Below are positions 31,713-41,061 of a DNA stretch of 64,000 nucleotides, piece after piece; position 1 is the stretch's first letter, and each line of letters starts with the position of its first letter. This stretch comes from Rhizobium indicum. Lineage in GTDB: Bacteria; Pseudomonadota; Alphaproteobacteria; Rhizobiales; Rhizobiaceae. Under the pieces are notes generated by a model. The model did no database searches. It was not told the origin of the DNA and saw nothing but the letters and a program-made list of their open reading frames with translations. Location of the stretch: contig NZ_CP054021.1 in the NCBI RefSeq assembly GCF_005862305.2, positions 1,426,001 to 1,490,000 of the forward strand. The letters run 5' to 3'. A program made the translations under genes and the position numbers.

Positions 31713-32405
31713 ATGAAAATCCTCATGGTTCTCACCTCGCACGACCAACTGGGCAACACCGGCCGGAAGACCGGCTTCTGGCTCGAAGAGTTCGCCGCCC
31801 CCTATTATGCCTTCCTCGAAGCCGGCGCCGACATCACCGTCGCATCGCCCAAGGGCGGACAGCCGCCTCTCGACCCGAAGAGCGACGAACCCGGCTTCCA
31901 GACCGACCAGACCCGTCGCTTCCATGCCGATCCGGATGCCCAGGCGGTACTCGCCTCGACCGCAAAGCTCGCTTCGGTCTCCCATGACGATTACGACGCC
32001 GTGTTTTATCCGGGCGGCCATGGCCCGCTGTGGGATCTGGCGGAAGACAGGAATTCGATCGCCCTCATCCAATCGCTCTATCAGGCCGGCAAGCCCGTCG
32101 CCTTTGTCTGCCACGCCCCGGGTGTGCTGCGCCACGTCAAGGCTTTGGACGGCACGCCGCTGGTTCAGGGCAGACAAGTCACCGGGTTCAAGAACTCCGA
32201 AGAAGACGGCGTCGGTCTCACCCAGGTGGTGCCGTTCCTGGTCGAGGACATGTTGAAGGAGAATGGCGGCATCTACTCCAGCGGCGACGACTGGTCGTCC
32301 TATGCTGTGAAGGACGGCCTGCTCATCACCGGGCAGAACCCCGGTTCATCGGTGGAGACCGCCGGCATTCTGCTCGCCGCCGTGACGGCGGCAAAGGCCG
32401 CCTGA
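31713..32405 (+). CDS. DJ-1/PfpI-family protein (Hsp31-like)
   Basis: A 230-residue class I glutamine-amidotransferase-like protein. The nucleophile is Cys133 in FVCHAPG, followed by the His of the family, and the acidic partner Glu25/26 sits in GFWLEEFAAPYY. It also has the AVFYPGGHGPLWDLA segment and GLTQVVPFLVEDML. The length fits Hsp31-like members, which act as glyoxalase III, deglycase or chaperone. The ribosome site lies in AAAGGATCTCCAG before the ATG at 31713. It is paired with the divergent LysR gene. Confidence 0.88.
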   Translation: MKILMVLTSHDQLGNTGRKTGFWLEEFAAPYYAFLEAGADITVASPKGGQPPLDPKSDEPGFQTDQTRRFHADPDAQAVLASTAKLASVSHDDYDAVFYPGGHGPLWDLAEDRNSIALIQSLYQAGKPVAFVCHAPGVLRHVKALDGTPLVQGRQVTGFKNSEEDGVGLTQVVPFLVEDMLKENGGIYSSGDDWSSYAVKDGLLITGQNPGSSVETAGILLAAVTAAKAA

Positions 32406-32470
32406 CACACGGCGGCTGGTCGGGGATAAACCCAAGACCAGCCGCTCTGTTATTTGTGTTGCGGCGATAC

Positions 32471-32944
32471 TCAGAGCTTTCCCTCTGCCAGCAGTTCGCG
32501 GGTCCGCTTCAGTGTCGATAGCAGGGCGGCCTTGTAGCCCGTTTCGCCGTCGAATTGAGCCTGCTCGGCCTGCTCTTCCGGGCCGTTCGGCTGTTTGCCA
32601 CGCAGCCCGAGATAGCAGTAGAAGCGTAGCTGCAGCCGACCGTCTTCATCCTCGAAAAGCTCATTGACGATCGCTCCCTCGCGTGGCCCCGCCGTCTGAA
32701 AGAAGGTGACCTTGCTTTGCGGCTCCAGGGTGATGATCTCGCGCAGATCCTGCCCGGCAATCGTCGCCTCGCGCACGAAATGGGTCGGGCTTTCCTCTAC
32801 GACATCGCAACGGGTGCAGAGACCGGCGGGAAGAAAGAGCCGGGCGTCGCGCGCCTTGCGTTCGAGACCTTGCCAGGCCTCAGCGCGCGTCAACGGGGTT
32901 TCACCTTCCGGGTTCACCGGAACTGTGGCGGTCGAATAGATCAT
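32471..32944 (-). CDS. AtaL-like (DUF1857) SRPBCC protein
   Basis: A 157-residue protein. Its opening MIYSTATVPVNPEGETPLTRAEAWQGLERKARDARLFLPAGLCTRCDVVEESPTHFVREATIAG matches the DUF1857/AtaL pattern, a branch of the START-like fold that in fungi helps polyketide or redox metabolism. FQTAGPREGAIVNELFEDEDG and the C-terminal helix (GYKAALLSTLKRTRELLAEG) complete it. It lies 33 bp downstream of the NmrA-like gene, in the same direction, so they are probably one operon. Confidence 0.75.
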   Translation of the reverse strand: MIYSTATVPVNPEGETPLTRAEAWQGLERKARDARLFLPAGLCTRCDVVEESPTHFVREATIAGQDLREIITLEPQSKVTFFQTAGPREGAIVNELFEDEDGRLQLRFYCYLGLRGKQPNGPEEQAEQAQFDGETGYKAALLSTLKRTRELLAEGKL

Positions 32945-32977
32945 CGTGATCGTCCTTTTGAGATCGCTGTTGCTGCC

Positions 32978-33847
32978 TCAGGCGGAGGCAACGGTTTCCG
33001 CGGCGAAGGCGGAATAGGAGCGCAGCGGGCGTCCGAGCAGCCTTGTCAGACGCTCGACGTCGCCGGCCTCAGGCAGCATCCCGTCGGTCAGGAAACGCTC
33101 GCCCATCAGCCGCATGTCGTAGGCCATCCAGGCAGGCATGAACTGCCTGAGATTCTGCTCGAAGCCCTCGGTATTGTCGCCGCCATAGTGGATCGGACGG
33201 GCGAGCACGTCCGACCAGATGGCGGCGATATCGATTCCGGTGAGTGTCTCCGGACCGACGAGGTTGATCCGCTCGAGCGCCAGCGGCTCTGCAGCCTGTT
33301 CGCGGCGCAGCAGTTCTAGGGCGGCGATCTCGGCGATATCACGCACGTCGATCATGGCGAGACCCTTGGGCCCGATCGGCATCGGGTAGGCGCCGTAGCC
33401 GGTGATGACGTCTTTGACCGTCAGATCGTTCTGGATGAAGTAGGCCGGGCGGAGGATCGTCGCCTTGAAACCCATCTGCTCGATCATCCGCTCGACACCG
33501 AACTTGCCGGCGAAATGCGGCACGTTGACGTAGACGTCGGCGTGGATCACCGAGAGATAGACGATCCGCTCGATGCCGGCCGACCGGGCGACATTCAGCG
33601 CAATCAAAGCCTGGGTGAATTCGTCCGGCACCACGGCGTTGAGCAGGAACAGCGTCGACACGCCTGACATGGCGTTGCGCAGCGCGTCGACGTCGAGGAA
33701 GTCGCCCTGCACGACGCTGACGCCAGCCGGGAATTCGGCTTTCGACGGGTCGCGGACAAGAGCACGGACATCGGCGCCGCGCTTGACGAGGTGTTCGACG
33801 ACTTGGCGGCCAACATTGCCTGTGGCGCCGGTGACGAGAATGGTCAT
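32978..33847 (-). CDS. NmrA-like NAD(P)-binding oxidoreductase
   Basis: A 289-residue Rossmann protein. The correct start is the ATG at 33847 (GGAGAAAG upstream), directly before MTILVTGATGNVGRQVVEHLVKRGADVRALVRDPSKAEF, an NmrA/QOR2-type nucleotide site. Other features are FLLNAVVPDEFTQALIALNVARSAGIERIVYLSVIHAD and the Tyr/Lys positions replaced by PHFAGKFGVERMIEQ. It may act as a quinone or aldehyde reductase or as an NADP-ratio sensor. It is divergent from a LysR gene. Confidence 0.85.
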   Translation of the reverse strand: MTILVTGATGNVGRQVVEHLVKRGADVRALVRDPSKAEFPAGVSVVQGDFLDVDALRNAMSGVSTLFLLNAVVPDEFTQALIALNVARSAGIERIVYLSVIHADVYVNVPHFAGKFGVERMIEQMGFKATILRPAYFIQNDLTVKDVITGYGAYPMPIGPKGLAMIDVRDIAEIAALELLRREQAAEPLALERINLVGPETLTGIDIAAIWSDVLARPIHYGGDNTEGFEQNLRQFMPAWMAYDMRLMGERFLTDGMLPEAGDVERLTRLLGRPLRSYSAFAAETVASA

Positions 33848-33909
33848 GGTCTTTCTCCGTGTTGGGTTGCTTGACACGTCGAATATGTGTGGTTCACTGG
33901 TAGTCCGAT

Positions 33910-33935
33910 AGACAGCAATTTTGGACACGCTGTCT
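33910..33935. promoter_or_regulatory. LysR site AGACAGC-N12-GCTGTCT
   Basis: Perfect 7-base arms with a 12-base spacer, in the gap between the divergent NmrA-like (start 33847) and LysR (start 33952) genes. It has the same geometry as the site at 31594. Confidence 0.65.
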
Positions 33936-33951
33936 CGCTGGTGGAACACTC

Positions 33952-34842
33952 ATGGATCTTCTTGCGCTTGCCGATTTCAATCTCGTTGCCCGCCATGGTG
34001 GCTTCGGCAAAGCGGCAAGGGCGACAGGCCGGCCGAAGGCAACCCTGTCGCGGCGTGTCGCCGAGTTGGAAAGCAGCCTCGCTCTGCGGCTGTTTGAACG
34101 GGGCGCGCGTAACCTGAAGCTTACCGAGGAAGGACGGGCGCTGTTCGAGCGAACCGGCGCGCTGCTCGCCGAACTGGACGAGACAGCGTCGGCGATTGCC
34201 TCCGGCGGTCAAAAACCCAAGGGCAGATTGCGGATCAGCGCACCCTTGCATTTCTCCCAGACCGCAATGGGAAGGATCGCCGCCGGCTTTGCCCTTAAAT
34301 ATCCGGAGGTGAGGCTTGAGGTGACGAGTGAGGACCGGCCCGTCGATATGATCGAGGAAGGCTACGATCTGGTCATCCGGGTCAATCCCGATCCCGACGA
34401 AAGCCTGGTCGGACGAGCGTTTCTGCGCGACCGGCTGGTGGTGGTGGCAAGCCCCGATCTCCCCCGCCCGACCGGCGGACACGCCGCTCCAGGCGTTGCG
34501 CGCGGGACAGGCGAAGCTCAAACATGGCAGGTGAAGACAGCCGGCGGCCGGGCGACGATCAAGATCGAGCCGGTCCTCACCTTGTCAACACTCATCACGA
34601 TCCGGGATGCAGTGCGTGCCGGCGTCGGTGCAGGACGTCTTCCCATTTCGCTGGTCAGCCACGACCTGGCTGACGGCACGTTGGTCAATTGGGGGGATAT
34701 CGACGGCCCCGAGATCGCTCTCTGGACGCTCTACCCCTCCAGGCGGCTGCTCAGCGCGCGCGTCTCGGCGTTCCTGGACTTTCTGAAACAGGCCTTCCCC
34801 AACGGCACGGCCGACGAACTGGCCGCCTATATCGGCAGGTGA
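33952..34842 (+). CDS. LysR-family regulator (CrgA-like)
   Basis: A 296-residue protein: MDLLALADFNLVARHGGFGKAARATGRPKATLSRRVAELESSLALRLFERGARNLKLTEEGRALFER. It is of the LTTR CrgA/AaeR group often controlling divergent quinone or aromatic aldehyde responses. The effector domain includes GRLRISAPLHFSQTAMGRIAAGFALKYPEVRLEV. The last 20 codons (AFPNGTADELAAYIGR) are echoed in a scar at 45042-45097. It is divergent from the NmrA-like gene and has the 7-12-7 repeat just upstream. Confidence 0.88.
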   Translation: MDLLALADFNLVARHGGFGKAARATGRPKATLSRRVAELESSLALRLFERGARNLKLTEEGRALFERTGALLAELDETASAIASGGQKPKGRLRISAPLHFSQTAMGRIAAGFALKYPEVRLEVTSEDRPVDMIEEGYDLVIRVNPDPDESLVGRAFLRDRLVVVASPDLPRPTGGHAAPGVARGTGEAQTWQVKTAGGRATIKIEPVLTLSTLITIRDAVRAGVGAGRLPISLVSHDLADGTLVNWGDIDGPEIALWTLYPSRRLLSARVSAFLDFLKQAFPNGTADELAAYIGR

Positions 34843-35049
34843 TGACCGAACCCGCTTTCGGACGCAGAGAATCTGGCCCATAACCGACGAGATCGACATC
34901 CAGAGGAGAGCAGCGTGTTTCGTTATTGCTTGCGGAGAGGTATTGCGGGGCGGAGCCGAAGCCGATGCGCCCGCTCTGCGCGCCGTCATTCGTCTTGATG
35001 CTGTTTATGATGTCAATTCCGTCCCCAATGATTATTTTGGTTGAGTTCG

Positions 35050-35610
<561 letters not shown>

Positions 35611-35657
35611 GTCGGTTCAACCTCGCGACTGCCCGAGCGGGCCCGCCGCAGCGGACC

Positions 35658-36650
35658 TCAGTTCTGTAAGGCCCAGTCCGCCACCTGCCAGCGCATCTGC
35701 CCGCGGTCGGCGACGACCCGGCCGAGCCCTGGGAAGGGCATGTGCGTGGCGGCGATGAGCGCGCCCTCCGAAGCGGCGCGAGGAAAAAAGCGGTCGCGCA
35801 TCGCTTTGGCCGCTGCAGGGTCCTGCTCGAACAGGAAGAACACATCGGTGGCCCCAGGATGCACGACCGGAAAGATCATATCCGAAACCATGATGAGGCT
35901 CTGCCCGCCATCTTCGACCCGCACGCCGATATGGCCGGGTGTATGGCCGGCAAGGTCGACAATGGAGACGCCCCGCACAATCTCACGCTCGCCGTCAATC
36001 GCCTGGAGTTTCGGGTAGAGGCGCACGACCTCCCCCGCCATTTGGAAGCTGGTCTGCAGATAATCGGGCGCGCCGCTGCGCTTGGCCGGGTCGGTCCAAT
36101 GGGTGACGTCGCGACGATCGATGTAGAGTTCCGCCTTGGGGTAGTTGTTCTTGCCCCCGACGATCAGACCGCCCATGTGGTCCTGATGCATATGCGTCAC
36201 GATCACCGCGTCGATCTGGTCGCGCTGCAGGCCGAGCGCGCCGAGCGCCTGCGGCAGGTCGCCGGTCTGCCCGATCGAGCCCGCTGGACCGGCATCGATT
36301 AGGATCCGGCGCTCGCCATCCTCGACCAGATACTGGTTGAAGAGAAACCGCACGCCGCTCGGCCGGGCGGTGAACTGCGCGATTGCCGCCTGTTCGACCT
36401 CGGCCGCGGCGCGTCCCGGAAAATAGTCGTAGGGCATATCGGCATACCCGTCCGTCAGGGCTGTCACCGTGAAGCGGCCAATGCGGATCTGCGCCAGCGG
36501 CGTAACGCTGACCGGCGTCTTAGCGGTATCCGGCGTCGCGGCAAGGGCGGGCGCGGGAGCGCCACCGATCATGTCTCCGCCGAGGAGGCTCCCCCCGATG
36601 AGGCCCAGAGGAAGCGCGCTGGCAAAGGCGCGACGTGAAAGTTGAGGCAT
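35658..36650 (-). CDS. Tat-exported MBL-fold metallohydrolase
   Basis: A 330-residue protein. The N-terminus MPQLSRRAFASALPLGLIGGSLLGG is a twin-arginine signal (SRRAFA), pointing to export in folded, metal-loaded form. The metal site is H153-x-H155-x-D157-H158 (THMHQDHMGG), with further ligands in AGHTPGH and SDMIF. It belongs to the AHL-lactonase/hydroxyacylglutathione-hydrolase-like group. It is divergent from a LysR gene and starts the operon with the PPOX gene. Confidence 0.87.
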   Translation of the reverse strand: MPQLSRRAFASALPLGLIGGSLLGGDMIGGAPAPALAATPDTAKTPVSVTPLAQIRIGRFTVTALTDGYADMPYDYFPGRAAAEVEQAAIAQFTARPSGVRFLFNQYLVEDGERRILIDAGPAGSIGQTGDLPQALGALGLQRDQIDAVIVTHMHQDHMGGLIVGGKNNYPKAELYIDRRDVTHWTDPAKRSGAPDYLQTSFQMAGEVVRLYPKLQAIDGEREIVRGVSIVDLAGHTPGHIGVRVEDGGQSLIMVSDMIFPVVHPGATDVFFLFEQDPAAAKAMRDRFFPRAASEGALIAATHMPFPGLGRVVADRGQMRWQVADWALQN

Positions 36651-36721
36651 GGCGTCTTCCTCCGGATCTTTGGCAAACGGGAGCCAGCCGGCCGGCGTCC
36701 CCTGGACGACATGAAAGCTAT

Positions 36722-36745
36722 GATATCCACAATTGATAGGGTATC
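36722..36745. promoter_or_regulatory. Imperfect LysR site GATATCC-N10-GGGTATC
   Basis: Seven-base arms with one mismatch, in the gap between the MBL gene (start 36650) and the LysR gene (start 36789). The position fits LysR control of both directions; it is weaker than the sites at 31594 and 33910. Confidence 0.4.
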
Positions 36746-36788
36746 CTGCCATTTAGAGAACTTACCTCTCAAATTCCGGAAGGTTTCG

Positions 36789-37685
36789 ATGGATCGGTTC
36801 GAAGCAATGTCGGTGCTGCTGGCGGTGGTCGAGGCAGGCAGCCTCTCGGCCGGGGCGCGGCGACTGCATGCACCGCTCGCCACGGTCAGCCGCAAGGTCG
36901 CCGATCTTGAAAAGCACCTTGGTGTGCGCTTGGTCCTGCGCACCCGCCGCGGCCTCGGCGTGACGGAGGAGGGGCGCGCCTTCGTCGCCGCGTCCCGTCG
37001 CATTCTGGAGGAACTGGACGCGGCGGAGCGGCAGGCCAGCGGCGATCATGGCGCGCTGCGTGGCGGGCTGCACGTAACGGCACCGATTGCCTTCGGCGAG
37101 CGCCATCTGCTGCCAATTGCGCTGGAATTCCTGAAGGAGCAACCCGATATCAACCTGCGCCTGACCCTGGTCGATCGGCAGCTAAGTCTGGTGGATGAGC
37201 ACGTTGATGTGGCCCTGCGGATCGGGCATCTGGCGGACAGCGCGCTTATCGCAACGCGCGTGGGCGCCGTCCGCCGGGTGATGTGCGCGAGCCCCGACTA
37301 TCTCGCCCGCCGAGGAGTGCCGCGTCAGCCGGATGACCTCGCCCAGCATGACGGCATAAGCTTCCAAGGCTTCGCGACCGCGCCGGAATGGCGCTACCGC
37401 CGGGATGGCGCGGCCTTTGCCGTCGAGCCGCGCTACAAACTCGCGGTCAACACGACGGAGGCCGCCATTCAGGCAGCACTGGCCGGTATCGGCATTATCC
37501 GCGTGCTGTCTTACCAGATCTCCGATCAATTGCGCTCCGGCGCGCTGCAGGAATTGCTGACGGAGTTCGCACCGGAACCGCTTCCGGTGAACGTTGTCCA
37601 TGGACCAGCCGATCCCCTGCCGCTGAAGGTGCGTTGCTTCCTCGACTGGATCGGGCCCCGCCTACGCGCGCAGATGGCTCGCTAG
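36789..37685 (+). CDS. LysR-family regulator, divergent from MBL gene
   Basis: A 298-residue protein beginning at the ATG at 36789 (GGAAGG upstream); the frame extends further up but that part is non-coding. MDRFEAMSVLLAVVEAGSLSAGARRLHAPLATVSRKVADLEKHLGVRLVLRTRRGLGVTEEGRAFV is the helix-turn-helix, and LHVTAPIAFGERHLLPIALEFLKEQPDINLRLTLVDRQ opens the effector domain. It is of the LTTR CrgA-like subgroup and probably controls the MBL/PPOX operon. Confidence 0.88.
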   Translation: MDRFEAMSVLLAVVEAGSLSAGARRLHAPLATVSRKVADLEKHLGVRLVLRTRRGLGVTEEGRAFVAASRRILEELDAAERQASGDHGALRGGLHVTAPIAFGERHLLPIALEFLKEQPDINLRLTLVDRQLSLVDEHVDVALRIGHLADSALIATRVGAVRRVMCASPDYLARRGVPRQPDDLAQHDGISFQGFATAPEWRYRRDGAAFAVEPRYKLAVNTTEAAIQAALAGIGIIRVLSYQISDQLRSGALQELLTEFAPEPLPVNVVHGPADPLPLKVRCFLDWIGPRLRAQMAR

Positions 37686-38154
37686 CGTCCCCGCTATCCA
37701 GGCGCGCCTCCGTTAATCGCGGTCAGGCACACTGTGAGAATGCTGCAAGGTGCAGCGCACCTTCCCCAAGCTCCTGACATGTCGGGCTTTCCAGAAAGAG
37801 CCAAACATCTCCAGGACTGCAACGAGGGCGCAGAACTGCCGTTGATTGGAAGTGGGACGATAATCTTCGGACCGGCAGCGGAAATAATTTCCGTCAAGGC
37901 GCAATGGTCCCAGGTTCTGAGCTCTGGCCCGATGGCATGGGGACTTGTACCTTCGGTGCTTCAAGAAGACATTCAGCATTGCTGTCACAGCCCCAGAGCG
38001 GACCCCGCAGCCTGTAGGTCGGCTGCTCCTGTCGATCGATCTGCGATGTATTTCACATGTGATATTGGTTATTGTCCTGGGGCTGTGAGCGGTTTCATTA
38101 AGCGATCGTTCACGTATTCAAGGGGTTTGTACGTTTGCGTCCGGAGCTTCGATC
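37686..38154. other. Non-coding region before the large regulator
   Basis: No convincing gene, RNA or repeat was recognised. Short open frames exist but lack ribosome sites and known motifs. The end carries the ribosome site GGAG of the gene at 38155. Confidence 0.5.
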
Positions 38155-41061
38155 GTGCTTTCCTACTTCTTTGGCCCGTACGTACTTGTACCAGAGCGGC
38201 AGTCGCTGATGCGGGATCAGACGGCCGTTCGTGTCGGTAGCCGCGCACTGGAAATTTTGGCGGCGCTGATCGAGCGTCCCGGCGAACTGGTGGGCAAGGC
38301 TGAGCTTGTGTCGCGCGTCTGGCCGGATACCTTCGTCGAGGAAAGCAATCTCAAGGTAAACGTTGCAGCTCTTCGTCGCGCGCTTGGCGATGCTCCGGGC
38401 GACATGCAATACATAGCGACGGTGAGCGGCCGGGGCTATCGGTTCGTCTTTCCCGTGCGTATTTCGGGGCAGAATGACACCTCCGTCACGGCGAAGGCTC
38501 AAGGTGCCCGCACGCACAATCTGCCTGTTTCAACAACCCGTTTGGTGGGAAGAGGCGATGCTGTTGATGCAATCCGGTGCGCACTTGAGGTATCGCGCCT
38601 CTTGACGATCGTTGGCCCGGGTGGCGTCGGCAAGACGAGGTTGGCTCTCGCAATAGCTGATCAACTTACTGCTGCGTATCACGATGGCATCTGGTTCGTT
38701 GATCTGGCGACCGTGAACGATGCAACTCTCGTACCGACGGCGATCGCCACGGCGATGGGATTGAGGGTCCACTCGGCGAAGATCAAAGCTGCGGTCGCCG
38801 CCTTCGCAACCGACCGGGAATTCATGCTTGTGCTCGACAATTGTGAGCACGTCATCGAAGCGGTGGCCTCCTGCGCAGAAACGCTCCTGGCCGCCGCCGC
38901 GAGGGTACGGATTCTCGCCACGAGCCGTGAACCCATGCGGGTTGTCGGAGAACAGGTCTATCGCCTGCCGCCTCTCGAAACACCACCCGAAGTGTCCGAA
39001 CTGTCCGCAGCCCAGGCTTTGGCGTTCCCAGCGGTGGAGCTCTTCGTCGAGCGCGCGGCCGGAAGTCGCGGCGAGTTCAAGCTTAACGACGGGAACGCGC
39101 CAGTCGCTGCTGAGATCTGCCGCAGGCTCGATGGGCTGGCACTCGCGATCGAACTCGCTGCGCCGCGACTGGATGCGTTCAGTACACGCGAACTCCTCGA
39201 CCTTCTCGCCGATCAATCTCATGTGTTGAGCGATAGGCGGTGTGGCGACCCTCGCCACCACACCTTGGCTGCAACGCTGGACTGGAGCTATGGCCTGCTC
39301 GCCGAGCCTGAGCGCGTCCTGCTGCGACGCCTCTCGGTCTTTGCAGGCGCCTTCAGTCTCGAATCGGCCTGCGCCGTTGCAGTCGACAAGGGTCGTGCCC
39401 GCTCCGGATGCATTCACGGTGTCGCGAACCTCGTTGCGAAGTCGCTTATATCGACGGAGAGAGGAGAGCTCGGGACGCACTACAGATTGCTCGATACAAC
39501 CCGCAAATATGCGCTGCAGAAACTTGCCGAGAGCGGCGAAAGCAACAGCCTGCGCCAGCGCCACGCCGAACATCTCCTCGAACTCGCCAAACGCGCCGAG
39601 GCGGAATGGAAAATCCGGCCGACGGCCCAATGGCTCGCCGAGTACGGGCGAAAGATGGACGATATCCGCGGTGCTTTGGGCTGGGCGTTCTCCGGGAACC
39701 GCAGCGTTGCCACCGGCGTAGCGCTCACGGTTGCTGCTCTCCCGTTTTGGGAACATCTTTCGCTCCTGGAGGAGTGCCGCACCGGGGTAGAACTCGCTCT
39801 CAGTCGTTGTTTTGCCGATTTCCGTAGTGCGAGCGACGACATGAAGCTGCAGCTTGCCTATGGCACGGCGCTGCTTCACACCCGCGGCCCGCTGCCCGAA
39901 GTCAAGACCGCCTGGACCACAGCCCTCGGCTCCGCCGAAGTGCTCAACGACACCGAATACATGCTCAGGTGCCTGTGGGGATTGTGCGACTATTTCACCT
40001 GGACGGGCGATCACCAATCGGCCTTGGGGATGGCGGATCGGATAAGAAAGCTGGCAACCGACCGCGGCGATCTGGATGCACGCAACAATGTCGATAGGCA
40101 GACTGGAACCGCTCTGCGCTACTTGGGAGAGCTTGGCGAGGCACGGCGTCACCTCGAACGCATGATCTCCCGATATGTCCCTCCCGTGACCCGTTCCGAC
40201 ATTGCGCGTTTCCAGTTGGACCCACGATCTGCGGCAAGGGGCACCCTTGCGAACGTCACCTGGCTGCAGGGGCATCCCGACAGGGCGGTTGCCATGGCGC
40301 AGCGTCAATTGGAAGAGGCACGGGCCTCGCAGCACGCCCTCGCGCTCTGCAATGCCATCGTCCACACGACCTGCCCCATTGCACTGTGGACGGGAGACCT
40401 TGCTGCCGCGGAGCGCCTGCTTGTTGGCATCGAAGCCCATGTCGCGGAGCACGCGATGTCGATTTGGAGTGCCATGAGCCGCTGCCTGCGCGCAGAGTGG
40501 TTGCTGCAAAGCGGTGATCCGTCTGGACTGGCGATGTTGAGAGGCGCGCTCGATGAGCTTCTTGTGGTAGGTTTCCGCATGCGTTGCCCTTTCTATATCG
40601 GCGTTTACGCTGCGGGTCTGGGGGATCATGGGGACGTTGATGCGGGGCAGACCGCGATCGGCGAGGCAGTCGCGCTTTCGGCATCGACCGGCGAAATCTG
40701 GTGCATGCCGGAACTGCTGCGCATAAAGGCGGTTTTGTTGGGCAAGGAAAGCGCCAACCGGACGGTAAAAGCCGCAGAAGCCCTTTATTTTCAGTCGCTC
40801 GACCTCGCGCGCCACCAAGGTGCACTGTCATGGGAGTTGCGCGCCGCAACGGCTCTCGCCGAGCATTGGGCTCAGTCGGGACAAAGCGAAAGGGTTGGCG
40901 GGCTTCTGGCACCGATTTATCGACGCTTCGGCGAAGGGCTCACCACCCGCGATCTGGTGAAGGCGCGCGCACTCCTCGATAGCCTGGGGGATGCTGGCAA
41001 GGGGAGCAAAAGCGCTGCTCGTCAGGCTCGTCGCGATGGGCATACAAGTCCGAATTCCTAG
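38155..41061 (+). CDS. Winged-helix regulator with NB-ARC/AAA ATPase and TPR domain
   Basis: A 968-residue protein with a GTG start at 38155. Residues 5-100 form an OmpR/CadC-type winged helix (ALEILAALIERPGELVGKAELVSRVWP, VAALRRALGD, YIATVSGRGYRF). Residues about 125-400 are a STAND-type ATPase: Walker A GPGGVGKT at 154-161, Walker B LVLDNCE at 225-231 and the ILATSREPMR sensor. The rest is helical TPR-like repeats with GTALRYLGELGEARRHLERM and others. Such proteins switch transcription when a ligand releases the ATPase. It faces the MFS gene, whose stop overlaps its own. It may control the redox cluster downstream. Confidence 0.85.
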   Translation: MLSYFFGPYVLVPERQSLMRDQTAVRVGSRALEILAALIERPGELVGKAELVSRVWPDTFVEESNLKVNVAALRRALGDAPGDMQYIATVSGRGYRFVFPVRISGQNDTSVTAKAQGARTHNLPVSTTRLVGRGDAVDAIRCALEVSRLLTIVGPGGVGKTRLALAIADQLTAAYHDGIWFVDLATVNDATLVPTAIATAMGLRVHSAKIKAAVAAFATDREFMLVLDNCEHVIEAVASCAETLLAAAARVRILATSREPMRVVGEQVYRLPPLETPPEVSELSAAQALAFPAVELFVERAAGSRGEFKLNDGNAPVAAEICRRLDGLALAIELAAPRLDAFSTRELLDLLADQSHVLSDRRCGDPRHHTLAATLDWSYGLLAEPERVLLRRLSVFAGAFSLESACAVAVDKGRARSGCIHGVANLVAKSLISTERGELGTHYRLLDTTRKYALQKLAESGESNSLRQRHAEHLLELAKRAEAEWKIRPTAQWLAEYGRKMDDIRGALGWAFSGNRSVATGVALTVAALPFWEHLSLLEECRTGVELALSRCFADFRSASDDMKLQLAYGTALLHTRGPLPEVKTAWTTALGSAEVLNDTEYMLRCLWGLCDYFTWTGDHQSALGMADRIRKLATDRGDLDARNNVDRQTGTALRYLGELGEARRHLERMISRYVPPVTRSDIARFQLDPRSAARGTLANVTWLQGHPDRAVAMAQRQLEEARASQHALALCNAIVHTTCPIALWTGDLAAAERLLVGIEAHVAEHAMSIWSAMSRCLRAEWLLQSGDPSGLAMLRGALDELLVVGFRMRCPFYIGVYAAGLGDHGDVDAGQTAIGEAVALSASTGEIWCMPELLRIKAVLLGKESANRTVKAAEALYFQSLDLARHQGALSWELRAATALAEHWAQSGQSERVGGLLAPIYRRFGEGLTTRDLVKARALLDSLGDAGKGSKSAARQARRDGHTSPNS

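Noticed and set aside
38530..40818. Minus-strand open frame of 762 residues opposite the large regulator
   Set aside because: Composition is atypical (Arg, Cys and Gln throughout) and the opposite strand encodes intact Walker motifs and winged helix; a GC-rich shadow.
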